Below are positions 1-10,638 of a stretch of DNA of 64,000 nucleotides, in pieces. A program made the position numbers and the translations under genes. Every line of letters starts with the position of its first letter. Position 1 is the stretch's first letter. A model generated the notes under the pieces. It was given only the letters and a program-made list of their open reading frames with translations. It was not told the DNA's origin and searched no databases. The stretch is from Bacillus timonensis (lineage in GTDB: Bacteria > Bacillota > Bacilli > Bacillales > Bacillaceae_L). The DNA lies in assembly GCF_004799755.1 (NCBI RefSeq), contig NZ_SLUB01000006.1, positions 89,112-153,111 on the forward strand. Direction: 5' to 3'.

Positions 1-1990
1 CTTTTCCTTGCTTACACTTTTGCATCAAACGATTAAACTCTGTTCGGTTTTTGGTTTGTGTCCCTGATAATCCTCTGTCCGCAAAAATGCCAGCAAAGCT
101 CATCTCAGGATTTTTTAAAATTAAATAAGTGTAGTACGCGACTTGTGATTCCAGACTAATTTGTTGAGCATCCTGTTCTGTTGAAACCCTACAATAACTA
201 GCCGTTCTGAGCGTTTGTTGTTTCGTTTGCGTTTGAAGCGACTGTTCAACCTTCCACATGTTCTTTTGTTCTTTTTTAATTTGCTTTGTTAAACTAACAT
301 GCGATGTTGAATTCGCTTCTCTTTTGATGGGTGCAACAAGCACATCACCATCCTCCTTCCCTTCAAGATCGATTCCTGTTTGTGTAGATTTTTCTTTTCT
401 CTTTTGATTCCTCAAGGTTCTTGGTGGTTCAGGCATAGGACCTTCACCAACCTTTGTCTCTTCTTGGTCAAACCAATGAACAATAAACGTATCTTTCGAA
501 TAAATGGTCATGTTCACGACCCATGCTCGGAAATAATCAATAGTGGCTTTCTCAAAAAATTCATCTAGAGATTGGAGGCTTTTCATCCATGAGAGGGCTT
601 TTTCTCGATAGGGTCTATCTTCTTCTATTTTTTTGACGTACCTTTCAAAGTGAAAAAACTCCTCTTCTAGCTGATGTTTTTTATTTACAATACCATCCAG
701 TTCTTTTTCTGGTGCTACTTTCTCTTCTTCTTTAACAAGGCGTATGTCGCTAAAATATAGTAATCTTCGATGTTCTAAATAGTCATGTTCATGGAGTCGC
801 TTCATCGGATAAAAAATGTCCCTTAGCGCTATAGAGTCACTGCTAAAGCGTTCTTCAAAGGCTTTTTTTATCATGGAAAGAATCTCTGACTCATACATTT
901 TAGTAGAATCACACATCCCACTTTTACTCATTCTGCAACGCCAACAAGGTGTCGCATAGTCGGTTAAGAACTGATAATTACATCCGCATATCCCACACAT
1001 GACTCGTCCTGATAACGACCGGAAGTCTGCTTTTTTATTTTTCTCTTTACGCTCTGTTGGTTTAAACCGTTTTTGCACTTCCTCAAACATGGATGGGTCA
1101 ATAATAGCTGGATGGCTATTTTCAATGTAATAGCTCGGTACATCATTGGGTTTTCCATTGTCCAGAATGCTAGTAGTGTGAAAGTAGGCAAATCGATTTC
1201 CGGTGTATGCTACATTGGTTAGTATCTTTTTAACAACTGACCCATCCCAAATCGTGCCTCCTTTAGAGGTTTGAATCCCTTCTTGCATCAAATAACGTGC
1301 AATTTCATTAAGTGCTGCTCCATCAAGAAATAATTCATAGATCTTCTTGACTACCCCAGCTTCTTCTTCATCAACGCTGATATGCGTCTTTTTTTGTTGA
1401 TAGGTAACGTGGTATCCAAGAATTCTTTCAAACTTCGGTGAGCCTCTCAATGCTCTTTTCTCATAACCCCAACTAACATTATGCGAGAGCGTTTCCACCT
1501 CATTTTGAGCAAGTGCTGCATAGGTCGCCAGTAAAAACTCGTTAAATTCCTTGGAGGTATCAAGGTTTTCTTTTTGAAAATATAAACCTACTTTAAGTTC
1601 TTGTAGCTCTTTCACTACCTCAATAAGTTCTTTTACATTCCGGGAAAATCTAGAAATACTTTTCGTGACAATGTAATCGATTTTTCCTTCCCTACAATGT
1701 CGCAACAAACGCTTGAGACCAAATCTATTTTTCATTTTGGTGCCAGAGACACCTTCATCGTAATAAATGGATACCAATCTGAATTGTGGCTTCGTTTGAA
1801 TAAAGCGTGTAAAGTAATCAATTTGATTTTCTAACGACTGCAATTGCGTACTGATCTTTTTGCTAGTTCTTGCATAAGCTGCCACCCGGATCGTGTTTCG
1901 TTCCGATTCTATTAAGCTTTCCTTTTCCTGAATTAATGGCTTCCACAGAACCTCATTCCATTCATAATCTTTTAGAATGTCCTTCGACAA
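1..1990 (-). CDS. Tandem-fused large serine recombinase (C-D type), 5' part, runs off the window
   Basis: One open frame runs from a TTG at 1990 to base 1 with no stop. The TTG was chosen because GGAAAGGGG lies nine bases upstream. It encodes a first serine recombinase (motif AAYARTS, nucleophile about Ser43), a recombinase domain, a zinc ribbon (CGIC...CWRC) and a coiled coil. A second catalytic domain then begins (SYCRVSTEQ, Ser about 603) and is cut by the window edge. The serine spacing matches the two complete fused genes at 5475 and 17223 (Ser40/605 and Ser40/602). It is the most diverged of the three copies. The gene follows a truncated B-type recombinase and is probably the oldest layer of the array. 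Confidence 0.85.
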   Translation of the reverse strand, partial: MSKDILKDYEWNEVLWKPLIQEKESLIESERNTIRVAAYARTSKKISTQLQSLENQIDYFTRFIQTKPQFRLVSIYYDEGVSGTKMKNRFGLKRLLRHCREGKIDYIVTKSISRFSRNVKELIEVVKELQELKVGLYFQKENLDTSKEFNEFLLATYAALAQNEVETLSHNVSWGYEKRALRGSPKFERILGYHVTYQQKKTHISVDEEEAGVVKKIYELFLDGAALNEIARYLMQEGIQTSKGGTIWDGSVVKKILTNVAYTGNRFAYFHTTSILDNGKPNDVPSYYIENSHPAIIDPSMFEEVQKRFKPTERKEKNKKADFRSLSGRVMCGICGCNYQFLTDYATPCWRCRMSKSGMCDSTKMYESEILSMIKKAFEERFSSDSIALRDIFYPMKRLHEHDYLEHRRLLYFSDIRLVKEEEKVAPEKELDGIVNKKHQLEEEFFHFERYVKKIEEDRPYREKALSWMKSLQSLDEFFEKATIDYFRAWVVNMTIYSKDTFIVHWFDQEETKVGEGPMPEPPRTLRNQKRKEKSTQTGIDLEGKEDGDVLVAPIKREANSTSHVSLTKQIKKEQKNMWKVEQSLQTQTKQQTLRTASYCRVSTEQDAQQISLESQVAYYTYLILKNPEMSFAGIFADRGLSGTQTKNRTEFNRLMQKCKQGK

Positions 1991-2104
1991 ACACAAAAAC
2001 CCCTTTCCTTTTACAAGAATTGTGATGTTCCTTCATCTGTTGAAGGTATGTTATCTATCACTCATACTCGATAAAAGTTCAAGGGGTTTATTTCTAGTAG
2101 AATT

Positions 2105-2932
2105 TTATTTTTGTCGTAGTGCTACGAACGTTCTTGTAATCCCGCATTTAAATTCCAGTGTGACTTTCTGATCTTGGTTGATGGTGCCTTGCTGAATGAC
2201 CTGCCTAAAAATATCCTCATTAAATTCTGATTCATCAAATTCGTATAGGAAGGTGAGTAGGGTCTCTAAATGCCGTTCCATATGCTTACTTTCCTGTTGC
2301 TTATTACTCAGTTCATCGTATTCGGACTGAAGCAACTCTTGTTCATAGTATAGATGGTTGATAGAGGCTTCATAGACACTTGCGACAGTAGAGTTACTTT
2401 GTTCGGCTAGTTCTGAAACTCGTTCGTTAATTTGTTCGATTTGGGCTTCGAGATTCAATTTTCGTGCTTTTTCTGCTGAACTCAGGTCATATTCTTCAAT
2501 GACTTTATGAGCTTCTTGAATCAATTCTTCCTTTCCTTCTTTTAACTCATAGAGTAATGTCATGAAATCCCGCTCAAGTGCAGATTCCCAAACAAATTTT
2601 GCCTTACAATTCACGTTGTACTTTTTAGGATGAACCCTGGTTCTGCATTGCCAAGCTGTATAAAGGAATTTTTCTCCGTTCCTCTCCGATGTAAGCCGCC
2701 GTCGAACAATGGGGTGACCACACTCTTCACAGAAAAGGATGTTTGAAAAGCATGATTTATTTGAATAAGCCTGTTTATATTTCCCGTCTGGATTCCTAAA
2801 CATATTGCTTCTTCTTTTCATCTCTTGCTGGACCGCATTCCAATCTTCCTCTGGAATGATAGCAGGGTGATGGTTTTTAATGAAATATTGTTGTTCTCTT
2901 CCATCATTACGGATTCTTTTATGGGTTAAAAA
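2105..2932 (-). pseudogene. 5'-truncated large serine recombinase (B type), C-terminal fragment
   Basis: Recombinase homology begins abruptly at 2932 with the residues FLTHKRIRN, continues through the HHPAII segment and the zinc ribbon (CEECGHP...CRTRV), and ends after the coiled coil and a short C-terminal beta-rich tail. The catalytic domain and about half of a normal 550-residue B recombinase are missing. The fragment has no internal stop or frameshift, so the loss looks recent or tolerated. Everything upstream of 2932 is the element-end sequence J1. An ATG at 2821 could give a 238-residue product without a nucleophilic serine. The closest full-length relative in the window is the gene at 20965-22629. 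Confidence 0.85.
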
Positions 2933-3075
2933 CGCCGTGAGGACGAGTGGATAAAAATACGCAAAATATAGATTAAAATATCCGAGTTTCTACTATATAT
3001 CTAATGCGGTTTTTACTTCCCCTTTTACCTAATAATTTCTCGTTTCATTTTTAGAGCGATTTTCTCCCCATAAAA
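2933..3075 (-). mobile_element. Element end J1 fused to recombinase gene
   Basis: Bases 2933-2942 are CGCCGTGAGG, followed by six variable bases (ACGAGT) and then GGATAAAAATACGCAAAATA up to 2968. The same ten-mer, a different hexamer and the same twenty-mer recur at 10522 and 15298, each abutting a different internal position of a recombinase gene. Beyond the core, about 150 more bases, including the terminator at 3079-3113, align with the J3 region by eye. This is read as one end of a mobile element (attachment site or transposon end). The other end was not identified. Confidence 0.6.
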
Positions 3076-3078
3076 CGC

Positions 3079-3113
3079 AAAAAATGGCCCACCTCCCTGA
3101 ATGGAGATGAGCC
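3079..3113 (-). terminator. Rho-independent terminator after the 694-codon ORF
   Basis: On the minus strand GGCTCATCTCC pairs with GGAGGTGGGCC across a six-base loop and is followed by a T-run. It lies about 65 bases past the stop of the gene at 3178. Near-identical terminators end the fused recombinases at 5475 and 17223 and sit beside J3. Confidence 0.85.
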
Positions 3114-3177
3114 TGATTGGTCATTTTTCTTCTATATTAAGTTATTGGGATTTCACCTTCGGAAATATATAACTTTC

Positions 3178-5253
3178 TTAAGCCTTCCTTTTAGTCCAAA
3201 ATATACCTATGCTATTGATGTCTTCCATATTTTCAAACACGCCTTCATCGGAATACTTTGTACAGTTACAATTCCTATACTCTTGTTCACATTTACTGCA
3301 TTTGGACTGATTTACAATAAATACTGGAGCAATTTCTAGGCTACCCTTTTCTATTTCTTCAATGACTTCAGGATGAGGTTTTAGCATTTGAAGTTCTATT
3401 CCCATAGCTTGCCTATCTTCATCCCAATATAATTTATGATCTTCTTCTATAAATCTTCTATCAAAATATAAGTAGCCCGCCGGTTTTAACATGTCTTTTA
3501 GTTTTGGATTATCATTTGCCTTAGGGAAGTACTCCGTTAAATTCTTGGCTACTTCTTCACACCATGATCTTACATCTGATTCATTATTGGGAAATAGCAA
3601 ACCATCATTAAATAAAATTAGAATGTCCTCTATATGCCCTGCAAAAGAAAAGACTGCTTCTTTACTTTCATACTCAACGGAAATATTAAAAGTTATAGTC
3701 CTGTCGTCATTCCTTTTACTCCAAAGTTCACACAACTCTAAAATTATACCTAGTGTAACATTTGCATCATCTACAGCATTTTCTCCTCTATGTAGAATCA
3801 TCGGGAAATTTGTTACTAAATCTTCATATGCTACAATTTCGGTATTTGGAGGCACACTTAATGATTCCCCTCGCTTACGTAATCTTTTTATTATTTCTAG
3901 AGTATCGGACTCTATGTATCTAACACTTCTTTTACTATTTATAAGCGAATGGGTTACTCTTATTTTCCTGCCGCTCTTTTTATTAGGAACTATGTCCTTA
4001 TAAGAAAGTGCTATTCTAACTCCTTCACCTTTCTTCATATAGGAAGGGGAGTATTCAGACAATGGAATCTTATCATCCTCTTTTTCAAGAATCTCTGGCT
4101 GAAAGCTTTTTTGTGAATCTTCCCCACCAAAGTATTCTCCAACTAATGTGTTATCTCTATAATAATGAGATATAAGTTCTTTCCACTCTGAAACAGATAT
4201 GTCACCATCAAGTCGCCACAATTTGTTATAATCAGTGTTTTTACCAGAACCTTTTATATCTACATCCCATCTATTAAGTATCCCCTCTTCATCATAGATT
4301 CGAATGGCACCATCAAGGTGGAAGGGATTACTGGTAGATTCATCTATCATACTATGAACAAATCTGCATCCATAATTACTTTCACTTATACCTAAACTTG
4401 GTTTTACAATAACTTCTTCACACTCAAATGTTTTCTTATTATCCTGTTCATACCACCAAAATTCTGTGTTTTGCACGTCATTAAATAATATTTCCTTTTC
4501 CGAACTCTTATGTGTAGTAACTCCTATTGGTATATCTGCAAGATTATCTGAAAATTGTGGCCCCCACCAATATTGGAATTCAAACACTTCAGAATAAGAA
4601 CCTGCTAGCCCAACCATATCAGGATCCAAAAGAACTTTTGATGTTACTTTATCGGACCCTCCTATCTCTTGAAATCGTTTTAAAAATGGTGTGTTAAGTG
4701 TATTAAGTCTGGAGAATGATCTCCGAAAAAAGGAACTAGCATACAATAACAACCCGTCTTTTTCGTATATACCAGGGGCTATTGGGTTTAATTTTGATAG
4801 TAATACAAGGCCATGTTTATCATCTGTTTCAAAAATTTCTGGGAATACTCTTTTAGCTATGCCTTTATCGATAATCGCCGCTGATTCAGTTGAAGAAAAA
4901 ATATAATCTTCGGATAAATAAGGATTGAGCTTCTCTAAAAGTTGATCCTTATACGGTTTAATAAAATTAGTAGTTTTATTTAAATAAAAGCTTCTAATTC
5001 GACTATCGATACCTTCGCTTTCTTTTTCATTCTCTGGAACATAGGTAATGTTTGTAGTCCTTACCATACCAGGTTCAAAATGTAGTGCATTTATCAATGT
5101 CCAAGCAATTGGTTTTGTGTGATCATGACCTAAATAAGATGGTACACCTAACTGCCAATTATCACTATATGCGGATTCCAAAGCTCCCACTGTAAACTTT
5201 ATATTATACTTGTTTACCTCATCACTATTAACAACTCCCAATAATCTTAGCAT
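3178..5253 (-). CDS. Large protein of unknown function (cargo gene)
   Basis: I do not recognise this family. The ATG at 5253 is preferred because AGGAG lies eight bases upstream; nearby in-frame GTG and ATG codons at 5262 and 5259 are too close to it. The roughly 690-residue protein is soluble, with no signal peptide or membrane segment. Near residues 35-50 it has GVPSYLGHDHTKPIAW, loosely recalling the serine/histidine region of phage prohead proteases (weak inference). Near the C-terminus it has a cysteine cluster (CSKCEQEYRNCNC) that could bind zinc. It stands alone between element end J1 and the 3' end of a fused recombinase, the position other layers use for HEPN and Schlafen-type genes. 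A defence role is therefore a guess from location only. Confidence 0.7.
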   Translation of the reverse strand: MLRLLGVVNSDEVNKYNIKFTVGALESAYSDNWQLGVPSYLGHDHTKPIAWTLINALHFEPGMVRTTNITYVPENEKESEGIDSRIRSFYLNKTTNFIKPYKDQLLEKLNPYLSEDYIFSSTESAAIIDKGIAKRVFPEIFETDDKHGLVLLSKLNPIAPGIYEKDGLLLYASSFFRRSFSRLNTLNTPFLKRFQEIGGSDKVTSKVLLDPDMVGLAGSYSEVFEFQYWWGPQFSDNLADIPIGVTTHKSSEKEILFNDVQNTEFWWYEQDNKKTFECEEVIVKPSLGISESNYGCRFVHSMIDESTSNPFHLDGAIRIYDEEGILNRWDVDIKGSGKNTDYNKLWRLDGDISVSEWKELISHYYRDNTLVGEYFGGEDSQKSFQPEILEKEDDKIPLSEYSPSYMKKGEGVRIALSYKDIVPNKKSGRKIRVTHSLINSKRSVRYIESDTLEIIKRLRKRGESLSVPPNTEIVAYEDLVTNFPMILHRGENAVDDANVTLGIILELCELWSKRNDDRTITFNISVEYESKEAVFSFAGHIEDILILFNDGLLFPNNESDVRSWCEEVAKNLTEYFPKANDNPKLKDMLKPAGYLYFDRRFIEEDHKLYWDEDRQAMGIELQMLKPHPEVIEEIEKGSLEIAPVFIVNQSKCSKCEQEYRNCNCTKYSDEGVFENMEDINSIGIFWTKRKA

Positions 5254-5394
5254 TTTCATCACTCCTCTTTTCTTCTGCCACCCAGTTCATAGCATTATTT
5301 ATTCGTTATACTTACCACTGGTTATATTTTACCATTTTTCAATCAAGCACAAGAATATATAGTCTATTAATCTGTTAGAACCATAATAAAAAGC

Positions 5395-5429
5395 AAAAAA
5401 CGGCCCACCTCCCTGTATGGAAATGAGCC
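5395..5429 (-). terminator. Terminator of fused recombinase C-D (middle layer)
   Basis: The minus strand has GGCTCATTTCC paired with GGAGGTGGGCC, followed by a run of six T. It lies 45 bases past the stop codon at 5475 and belongs to the same sequence family as the terminators at 3079 and 17143. Confidence 0.85.
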
Positions 5430-5474
5430 TTAATCTATTACTCTATTAATTTACAACTTCCCAGAACCAGAATG

Positions 5475-8400
5475 CTAGATAACCACATAATGAAACACTT
5501 CTCTGGTTCCACCCTTTTCCGACGCTTTGAATCTTTCCATTCTTCCTTGCTTCATTAATGGCCTCAAAATAACTTGGAAGATGTGCGAATCAGAAATGAT
5601 CATCCTCTCATTCATAAAACTTACAATCTCTTTTATATCCTTTGGCTCCAAGCAAAATACTAACAGCTCCTCCACCTCAGGCCCATTAAGTAACGCCTCA
5701 TGTTTTTCCTTCGTTTTCTGCTTCTTCTGCTGCCTTTTTAACTCTACATAGTCATCATAGGTTTCTGGCATTTTTTGTTCCAGTTCGAATATGAGATGGT
5801 AGGTAACCTTTCCATCTTTACACACCTCTCCACGACTTATTAATTCTTGAAACAAATATTCAGGAAAGTCATCACTTTCGCCTTCCACATACTTTCTCAC
5901 TTTTTTCATGATTTCCTTAAACAGCTTTCTTTCTTGTTCCACACATCTTTCCCGTTCACTAAAGTGTTTCAGTCGGTCATGCAACTCCACCAATTCTTCT
6001 GTCAGCTTATCCACCAGCTGAGTGTTTTGGCCGTTTTCATGGATACCCTCTTCTACAGCTTTATACAAGGCTTGGTTTTGCGTTTCCACTTTGTCCTGCA
6101 AATCTATTTTTTCCTGCTTCTCTTCCTCTGTTAATTCCAATCTATTAATCCAATGCAAGACGTCATTTTTAAAATTAGGGTCCGCATGAATTTGTTTTAA
6201 GAAGTGGATAAAGTTCCACTCTAAATAATCCTGGCGAATACGCTTTGTATCGCATCGTTCAGTTCTATACCTCTGATCATGGCGACAGCACACCCAGAAG
6301 TGCGTTTCATAAGGATTTTTCCATCGTCTCTCTACATGACGTCTATGCCCCATCAAATATCCACATTCACCACAGTACAGTTTTTCAATAAATTCTTCAT
6401 TTTTCATTTCGTCTTTTTCATACTTCTGATTTTCTTCTTTGATAAATCCTTTTCTCCGTTCTTCTAAAATATCCTGAACCCGTTCCCAGTCCTTTGGCTT
6501 AATAATCGCCTCATGATGATTTTCAATATAATACTGTGGTTCCTCTCCCTGATTACGGACGACCTTGGATTGCAGCGTATCGACAGTCACATTTTTTTGA
6601 AATAAATAATCACCCTTATACACTTCATTCTTTAACATCCCCATCACTGATTTAGGATTCCAAAAATCCTTTCCTGTAGCTGTTTTAATACCATCACTGG
6701 CTAAGTCTTCACAAATTTTATTTACTGTCTTACCTTTTATCACTTCCCTAAAAATACGTTTAATGATTTTGGCTTGTTCCGGCTGGATATGCCAGCGATA
6801 ATCTTCGTCTACCCAATATCCATACGTAGCCTTTTTCCACCGGATAATGCCTCGTTTGGCCTGACTCCGATGTCCCCAAGCAATGCTCCTTCCAACATTC
6901 ATGACTTCTTCTTGGGCGATGGCACCGTAGATGGACATCATCAACTCTGATTGGGGGTCTGACGTCCAGATATTCTCCTTCTCAAAATAAATATACACAG
7001 GGGTTGGGAGTTGTTTCAGGTGTCGTGCAATGGAAAGGGTATCTAATGCATTCCGGCTAAAGCGAGAAATTGATTTTGTGATGATGACGTTAACAAGTCC
7101 TCGTTCACAATCCTTCAAGAGTTGGTTTAATTGATCTCGCTTTTCCAAGGAACGGCCTGTGATACCTTCATCTGCATAGATACCCGCAAATTCATAGGAT
7201 GGGTCTTTCAAAATGAGATACGTATAGTATGCTACCTGTGTTTTCATGCTTGTTTTCTGTTCTAAGCGATCGGTTGAAACCCTACAGTAAGCAGCTGTCT
7301 TGAGTGTTTTTTTATTTTTTTGCAAATGGTCAGGCTTTTCGTTTCCTATCGGTGCGTTCCCAATCGTTTCAAGAATGGCCTTCCCTTCACCTGGTTCTAT
7401 CTTTTGTACTTCTCGCTCAACTGTAGTATTCACTTCTTTTTCCCTCTTCTCTTTTAAAGCCCCATGTTCATCGAGAAGGATCAGTTCCTGATTCACCTCC
7501 TTCTTAGGGCTCACTTTTTTCTTTGGTTTATCTTTCTGGGTTGAATGAATGGATTTGCTTTCAGATAATTGACCAACCGTCAGGCTTGTCCCGTCAAACC
7601 ATTCAACTTGATAATTTTTTTCATTTTCTATAGTGATTTGATGAATCCATGCACGTAAGTGTTCTGTCGTTACTTTTTGGTAAAACTCTTCCATAGACTC
7701 TAGTGTTTTTAGCCACTCCAATGTCTTCACTCGAAAAGGACGATCATCTTCTATTTGAGCAACCTGTTTTTCAAATGCTTGGTATTCTTTTTCTAAGGCA
7801 TTTATCTTTTCCGGATCCTCATTACTTTCCTTCGCTATCTCTAATTCCGTTAACCATTTCAACCGATGAAATTCAAAATGGTCCTGCTGATTGGTCGCTT
7901 TAAGTTCTTTCTGCAACTGGGCAAGGCTATCCGGTTGATTCAATTCATATCTTAAACGCATCGCATGTAATGCCATCTGTTTTAACTGTTCTTCATTTAT
8001 GTTTGGAGCATCGCATGTTTTTGCATTACTCGAAGCACACTTCCAATAATCAATTCGTGGACTAGGGTGAAATTTATACCGATACCCACATGCGTGGCAA
8101 ATGAGCTTTTGGGAGAATGCCGGTCGATTTCTCTTCGTTGGTGTTCCTGTATTCCTTTTGTTGCTTTCTATACGCCTCTGTACTTCATCGAATACTTCCC
8201 GACTGATGATTGGAGGGTGGGTGTTTTCTATCTCAATCTCCTCTCGATCGTGATACGTCTTTTTGTGAGTGAAAAGATCTCTGGTCTCGGTCCTTGCCAT
8301 TCTATTTCCTGTGTAGGTGTACGCCTTAAGCAATTTTTTGATATTGGAAGGCGACCATCTTTCTTTTCCGGTAGCAGTTTTAATCCCCTGTCTGTATAAC

Positions 8401-9089
8401 TCTCTTGTAATTTCAGCCCTAGACCGCCCTTGTAGAAACCAATCAAAAATGTTACGAACAACCGCTGCTTCTTGCTCATTAATCTCAAGTGTATTTCCTG
8501 TCTCCCCTCGAACTAGGTTATAGCCATATAGTCTAGAGAATTTAGCTTCGCCTTTTTGAAACTTTTTCTCGTATCCCCATTTTGTAGAAGTAGATAGGTT
8601 CTCAATTTCCTCTTGGGCAAGGGCTGCATAGGTGGTGAGTAAAAATTGATTAAAAGTAATAGAGGTGTCTATTTGTTCTTTTTCAAAATAAATTCCCACC
8701 CCTTTCGCTTTAAGCTCCTCTACTATTTCCATTAAATGTTCTGCATTTCTCGTTAAGCGAGATACATCTTTTGTAAGAATAAAATCGACTCTTCCTTCAT
8801 CGCAATGACGCAGTAACCGCTGCAGTCCTCGTTGTTTTTTAGCATTACTCCCGCTCGTACCATTATCAAAATACACACCAACAAATTTCCAATTAGGTTT
8901 ACTTCTAATCAAGTGGGTATAGTGGTGTACCTGATTCTCCAGCGAGCGTAATTGATTTTCCAAATCAGTACTGACTCGGCAATAGGCAGCGACCTTAACA
9001 GGCTTCTCACCATGTAACGGACTTTCCTCTCTTTCCTTTACAGGATCCCATAATGTTTTGGTCCACATGCCTTTTTGAAAATTATCCAT
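5475..9089 (-). CDS. Tandem-fused large serine recombinase C-D (two complete recombinases in one chain)
   Basis: This 1204-residue protein contains two entire large serine recombinases. The first half has AAYCRVSTD with nucleophile Ser40, the recombinase domain, a zinc ribbon (CHAC near 350) and a coiled coil. A charged linker near 540-590 follows. The second half has AAYCRVSTD with Ser605, ITKSISRFSRN, a second zinc ribbon (CGECGY) and a second coiled coil. Both active sites look intact. The ATG at 9089 is chosen over 9143 because GGAAAGGGG lies just upstream. The gene follows a truncated B recombinase and is followed by cargo. Large serine recombinases cut and rejoin two att sites as a tetramer; a fused pair would provide half of it (inference). 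Single-gene recombinases of this class are usually 450-600 residues. Confidence 0.92.
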   Translation of the reverse strand: MDNFQKGMWTKTLWDPVKEREESPLHGEKPVKVAAYCRVSTDLENQLRSLENQVHHYTHLIRSKPNWKFVGVYFDNGTSGSNAKKQRGLQRLLRHCDEGRVDFILTKDVSRLTRNAEHLMEIVEELKAKGVGIYFEKEQIDTSITFNQFLLTTYAALAQEEIENLSTSTKWGYEKKFQKGEAKFSRLYGYNLVRGETGNTLEINEQEAAVVRNIFDWFLQGRSRAEITRELYRQGIKTATGKERWSPSNIKKLLKAYTYTGNRMARTETRDLFTHKKTYHDREEIEIENTHPPIISREVFDEVQRRIESNKRNTGTPTKRNRPAFSQKLICHACGYRYKFHPSPRIDYWKCASSNAKTCDAPNINEEQLKQMALHAMRLRYELNQPDSLAQLQKELKATNQQDHFEFHRLKWLTELEIAKESNEDPEKINALEKEYQAFEKQVAQIEDDRPFRVKTLEWLKTLESMEEFYQKVTTEHLRAWIHQITIENEKNYQVEWFDGTSLTVGQLSESKSIHSTQKDKPKKKVSPKKEVNQELILLDEHGALKEKREKEVNTTVEREVQKIEPGEGKAILETIGNAPIGNEKPDHLQKNKKTLKTAAYCRVSTDRLEQKTSMKTQVAYYTYLILKDPSYEFAGIYADEGITGRSLEKRDQLNQLLKDCERGLVNVIITKSISRFSRNALDTLSIARHLKQLPTPVYIYFEKENIWTSDPQSELMMSIYGAIAQEEVMNVGRSIAWGHRSQAKRGIIRWKKATYGYWVDEDYRWHIQPEQAKIIKRIFREVIKGKTVNKICEDLASDGIKTATGKDFWNPKSVMGMLKNEVYKGDYLFQKNVTVDTLQSKVVRNQGEEPQYYIENHHEAIIKPKDWERVQDILEERRKGFIKEENQKYEKDEMKNEEFIEKLYCGECGYLMGHRRHVERRWKNPYETHFWVCCRHDQRYRTERCDTKRIRQDYLEWNFIHFLKQIHADPNFKNDVLHWINRLELTEEEKQEKIDLQDKVETQNQALYKAVEEGIHENGQNTQLVDKLTEELVELHDRLKHFSERERCVEQERKLFKEIMKKVRKYVEGESDDFPEYLFQELISRGEVCKDGKVTYHLIFELEQKMPETYDDYVELKRQQKKQKTKEKHEALLNGPEVEELLVFCLEPKDIKEIVSFMNERMIISDSHIFQVILRPLMKQGRMERFKASEKGGTREVFHYVVI

Positions 9090-9204
9090 AATAAAAACCC
9101 CTTTCCGATAAGTCATAGTGGTTCGTGTCCATCTATCACTCACATCCCAAGAACTTTCAAGTTCTTTTTCTGGGTGGAAAGAGGTTTTTGTTTATTCGTT
9201 TAGA

Positions 9205-10521
9205 TTAAGCTTTTTCCTTTTTGGGTGTTTTTCGTTCCCTAGCACAGATGGTCCGTTCCACACCGCACTTAAATTGAAATTCAACTATCCTCTCTTTGTA
9301 AATAATGCCTCGTTCAACTGTATCTTTGAAAAGCTTCACGTCAAAATACTCCAGTTCCTCAGTCTCTTCTAATAAGACTAGGAGGGATTGTAATTGCTTT
9401 TCTAAATAAAGTTGTTCTTGCATGTTTTCCTCCAGGCTGTCCCGCTCCTGTTGGAGAATTTCCTGTTCATAGATGAGATGCCTTAATGTGGCATCGTAAA
9501 TGGCATCGCTGGTAGCTGACTCTTTGGCAGCCAAGTCACTAATGCGGTCGGTTATCGCTTCAATTTGCGAGTTCAACTCCTCTAATCTTTGTTGTTCCGG
9601 TGGCGAGAGGGATGCCTTTTCAATGGCTTGTTTCGCTTCTTCTATTACTTCATCGAGGTTTTCCTTCATTTCCCTCATAATTTTCATAAAGGCATTTTCA
9701 AGGTCTGTCTCATGAACATAGCTTGTTTTACAATCTTTATAGTCTGGATCTCGTCCTGCGGTCACTCGGCATTGCCAAGCAGAAATGTAATACTTCTCCC
9801 CCTTCCTGCTTGAAGTCATCCGTCTTCGTATCACCGGCCTTCCACATTCTCCGCAATAGTACTGATTGGAAAATGGGCTGTGTCCACTATAGTGTTGCCG
9901 ATACTTTTTATCTGGGTCCCGCATCATCAAACTTCGCCTGTTCATTTCTTGTTGAGCTGCTTCAAATGTATCCTCGCTGATAATGGCTGGATGGGTGTTC
10001 TTTACATAGTACTGTGGCTGATGTCCCCTGTTCCTGACGCGTTGATGAGTAAGATAGCTAGTTGTAACGGTCTTCTGCGCTAAACAGTGGCCTTGGTACT
10101 TTTCTTGTCTTAAGATTTTATAAACCGAATCTCCCGTCCACGTTGTATTTCCCTTTCCTGTCTTTATTCCATCTCTCATTAAATCTTTAGCTATGCTTGG
10201 ACACCCTTTTCCTTCTAAAAACTCCCGAAAAATTCTTCTTACCACCTCTGCTTGTTCTTCGTCAATAACAATTTCCCCCTCTTCAGTCGTGTCATAACCC
10301 AGGAAAAACGTGGTCGGCATATGAACGATTCCTTGTTGAAATCGCTTCTGCACTCCCCATTTCGTGTTTTCACTTACGCTACGACTTTCTTCCTGTGCCA
10401 TCGAGGATAAAATGGTTAAGAAAAGCTCTGATTTTGAATCCAGTGTGTCAATATTCTCTTTCTCGAAAAAAACGCCAACCGGACTTTTCAGCCCTTTTAA
10501 CCTTCTGATAATTGATATGCA
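9205..10521 (-). pseudogene. 5'-truncated large serine recombinase B, lacks the catalytic serine
   Basis: Homology to the complete B gene at 20965-22629 starts at 10521 with CISIIRRLKGL, equivalent to about residue 125 of B, and then runs to the normal stop. The N-terminal segment with the nucleophilic serine is gone, replaced by element end J2. The remaining helices, FFEKENIDT segment, recombinase domain, zinc ribbon (CGECGRP...CRVTAG) and coiled coil are intact and very similar to B. The frame stays open through J2 to an ATG at 10671, so a 488-residue chimera could be translated but could not be a normal strand-transferase. No internal stops have accumulated. Confidence 0.88.
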
Positions 10522-10559
10522 CGCCGTGAGGCTGATTGGATAAAAATACGCAAAATATA
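10522..10559 (-). mobile_element. Element end J2 inside recombinase B
   Basis: CGCCGTGAGG occupies 10522-10531, the variable hexamer CTGATT 10532-10537, and GGATAAAAATACGCAAAATA the following bases. The left neighbour is the B gene exactly at TGCATATC (minus strand), which in the intact B gene is preceded by CTTGAC instead. Unlike J1 and J3, the sequence beyond about 10560 diverges. The cargo terminator at 10639-10669 lies about 80 bases away. Confidence 0.6.
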
Positions 10560-10638
10560 TCCCCCTACTTAAACCCGCTATATAGAAGGATTTATCCACT
10601 GTTTCATTTAATCCGCATATTAGGTTTCCAACCCAAAT

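Noticed and set aside
8067..8523. Overlapping open frames on both strands inside the fused recombinase at 5475
   Set aside because: They lie in other frames of an intact 1204-residue gene and lack start signals.
9090..9143. Upstream starts (MSDRWTR) for the fused recombinases at 9143 and 20897
   Set aside because: The internal ATG/TTG has a strong GGAAAGGGG site, and the third copy has a stop in the upstream frame.
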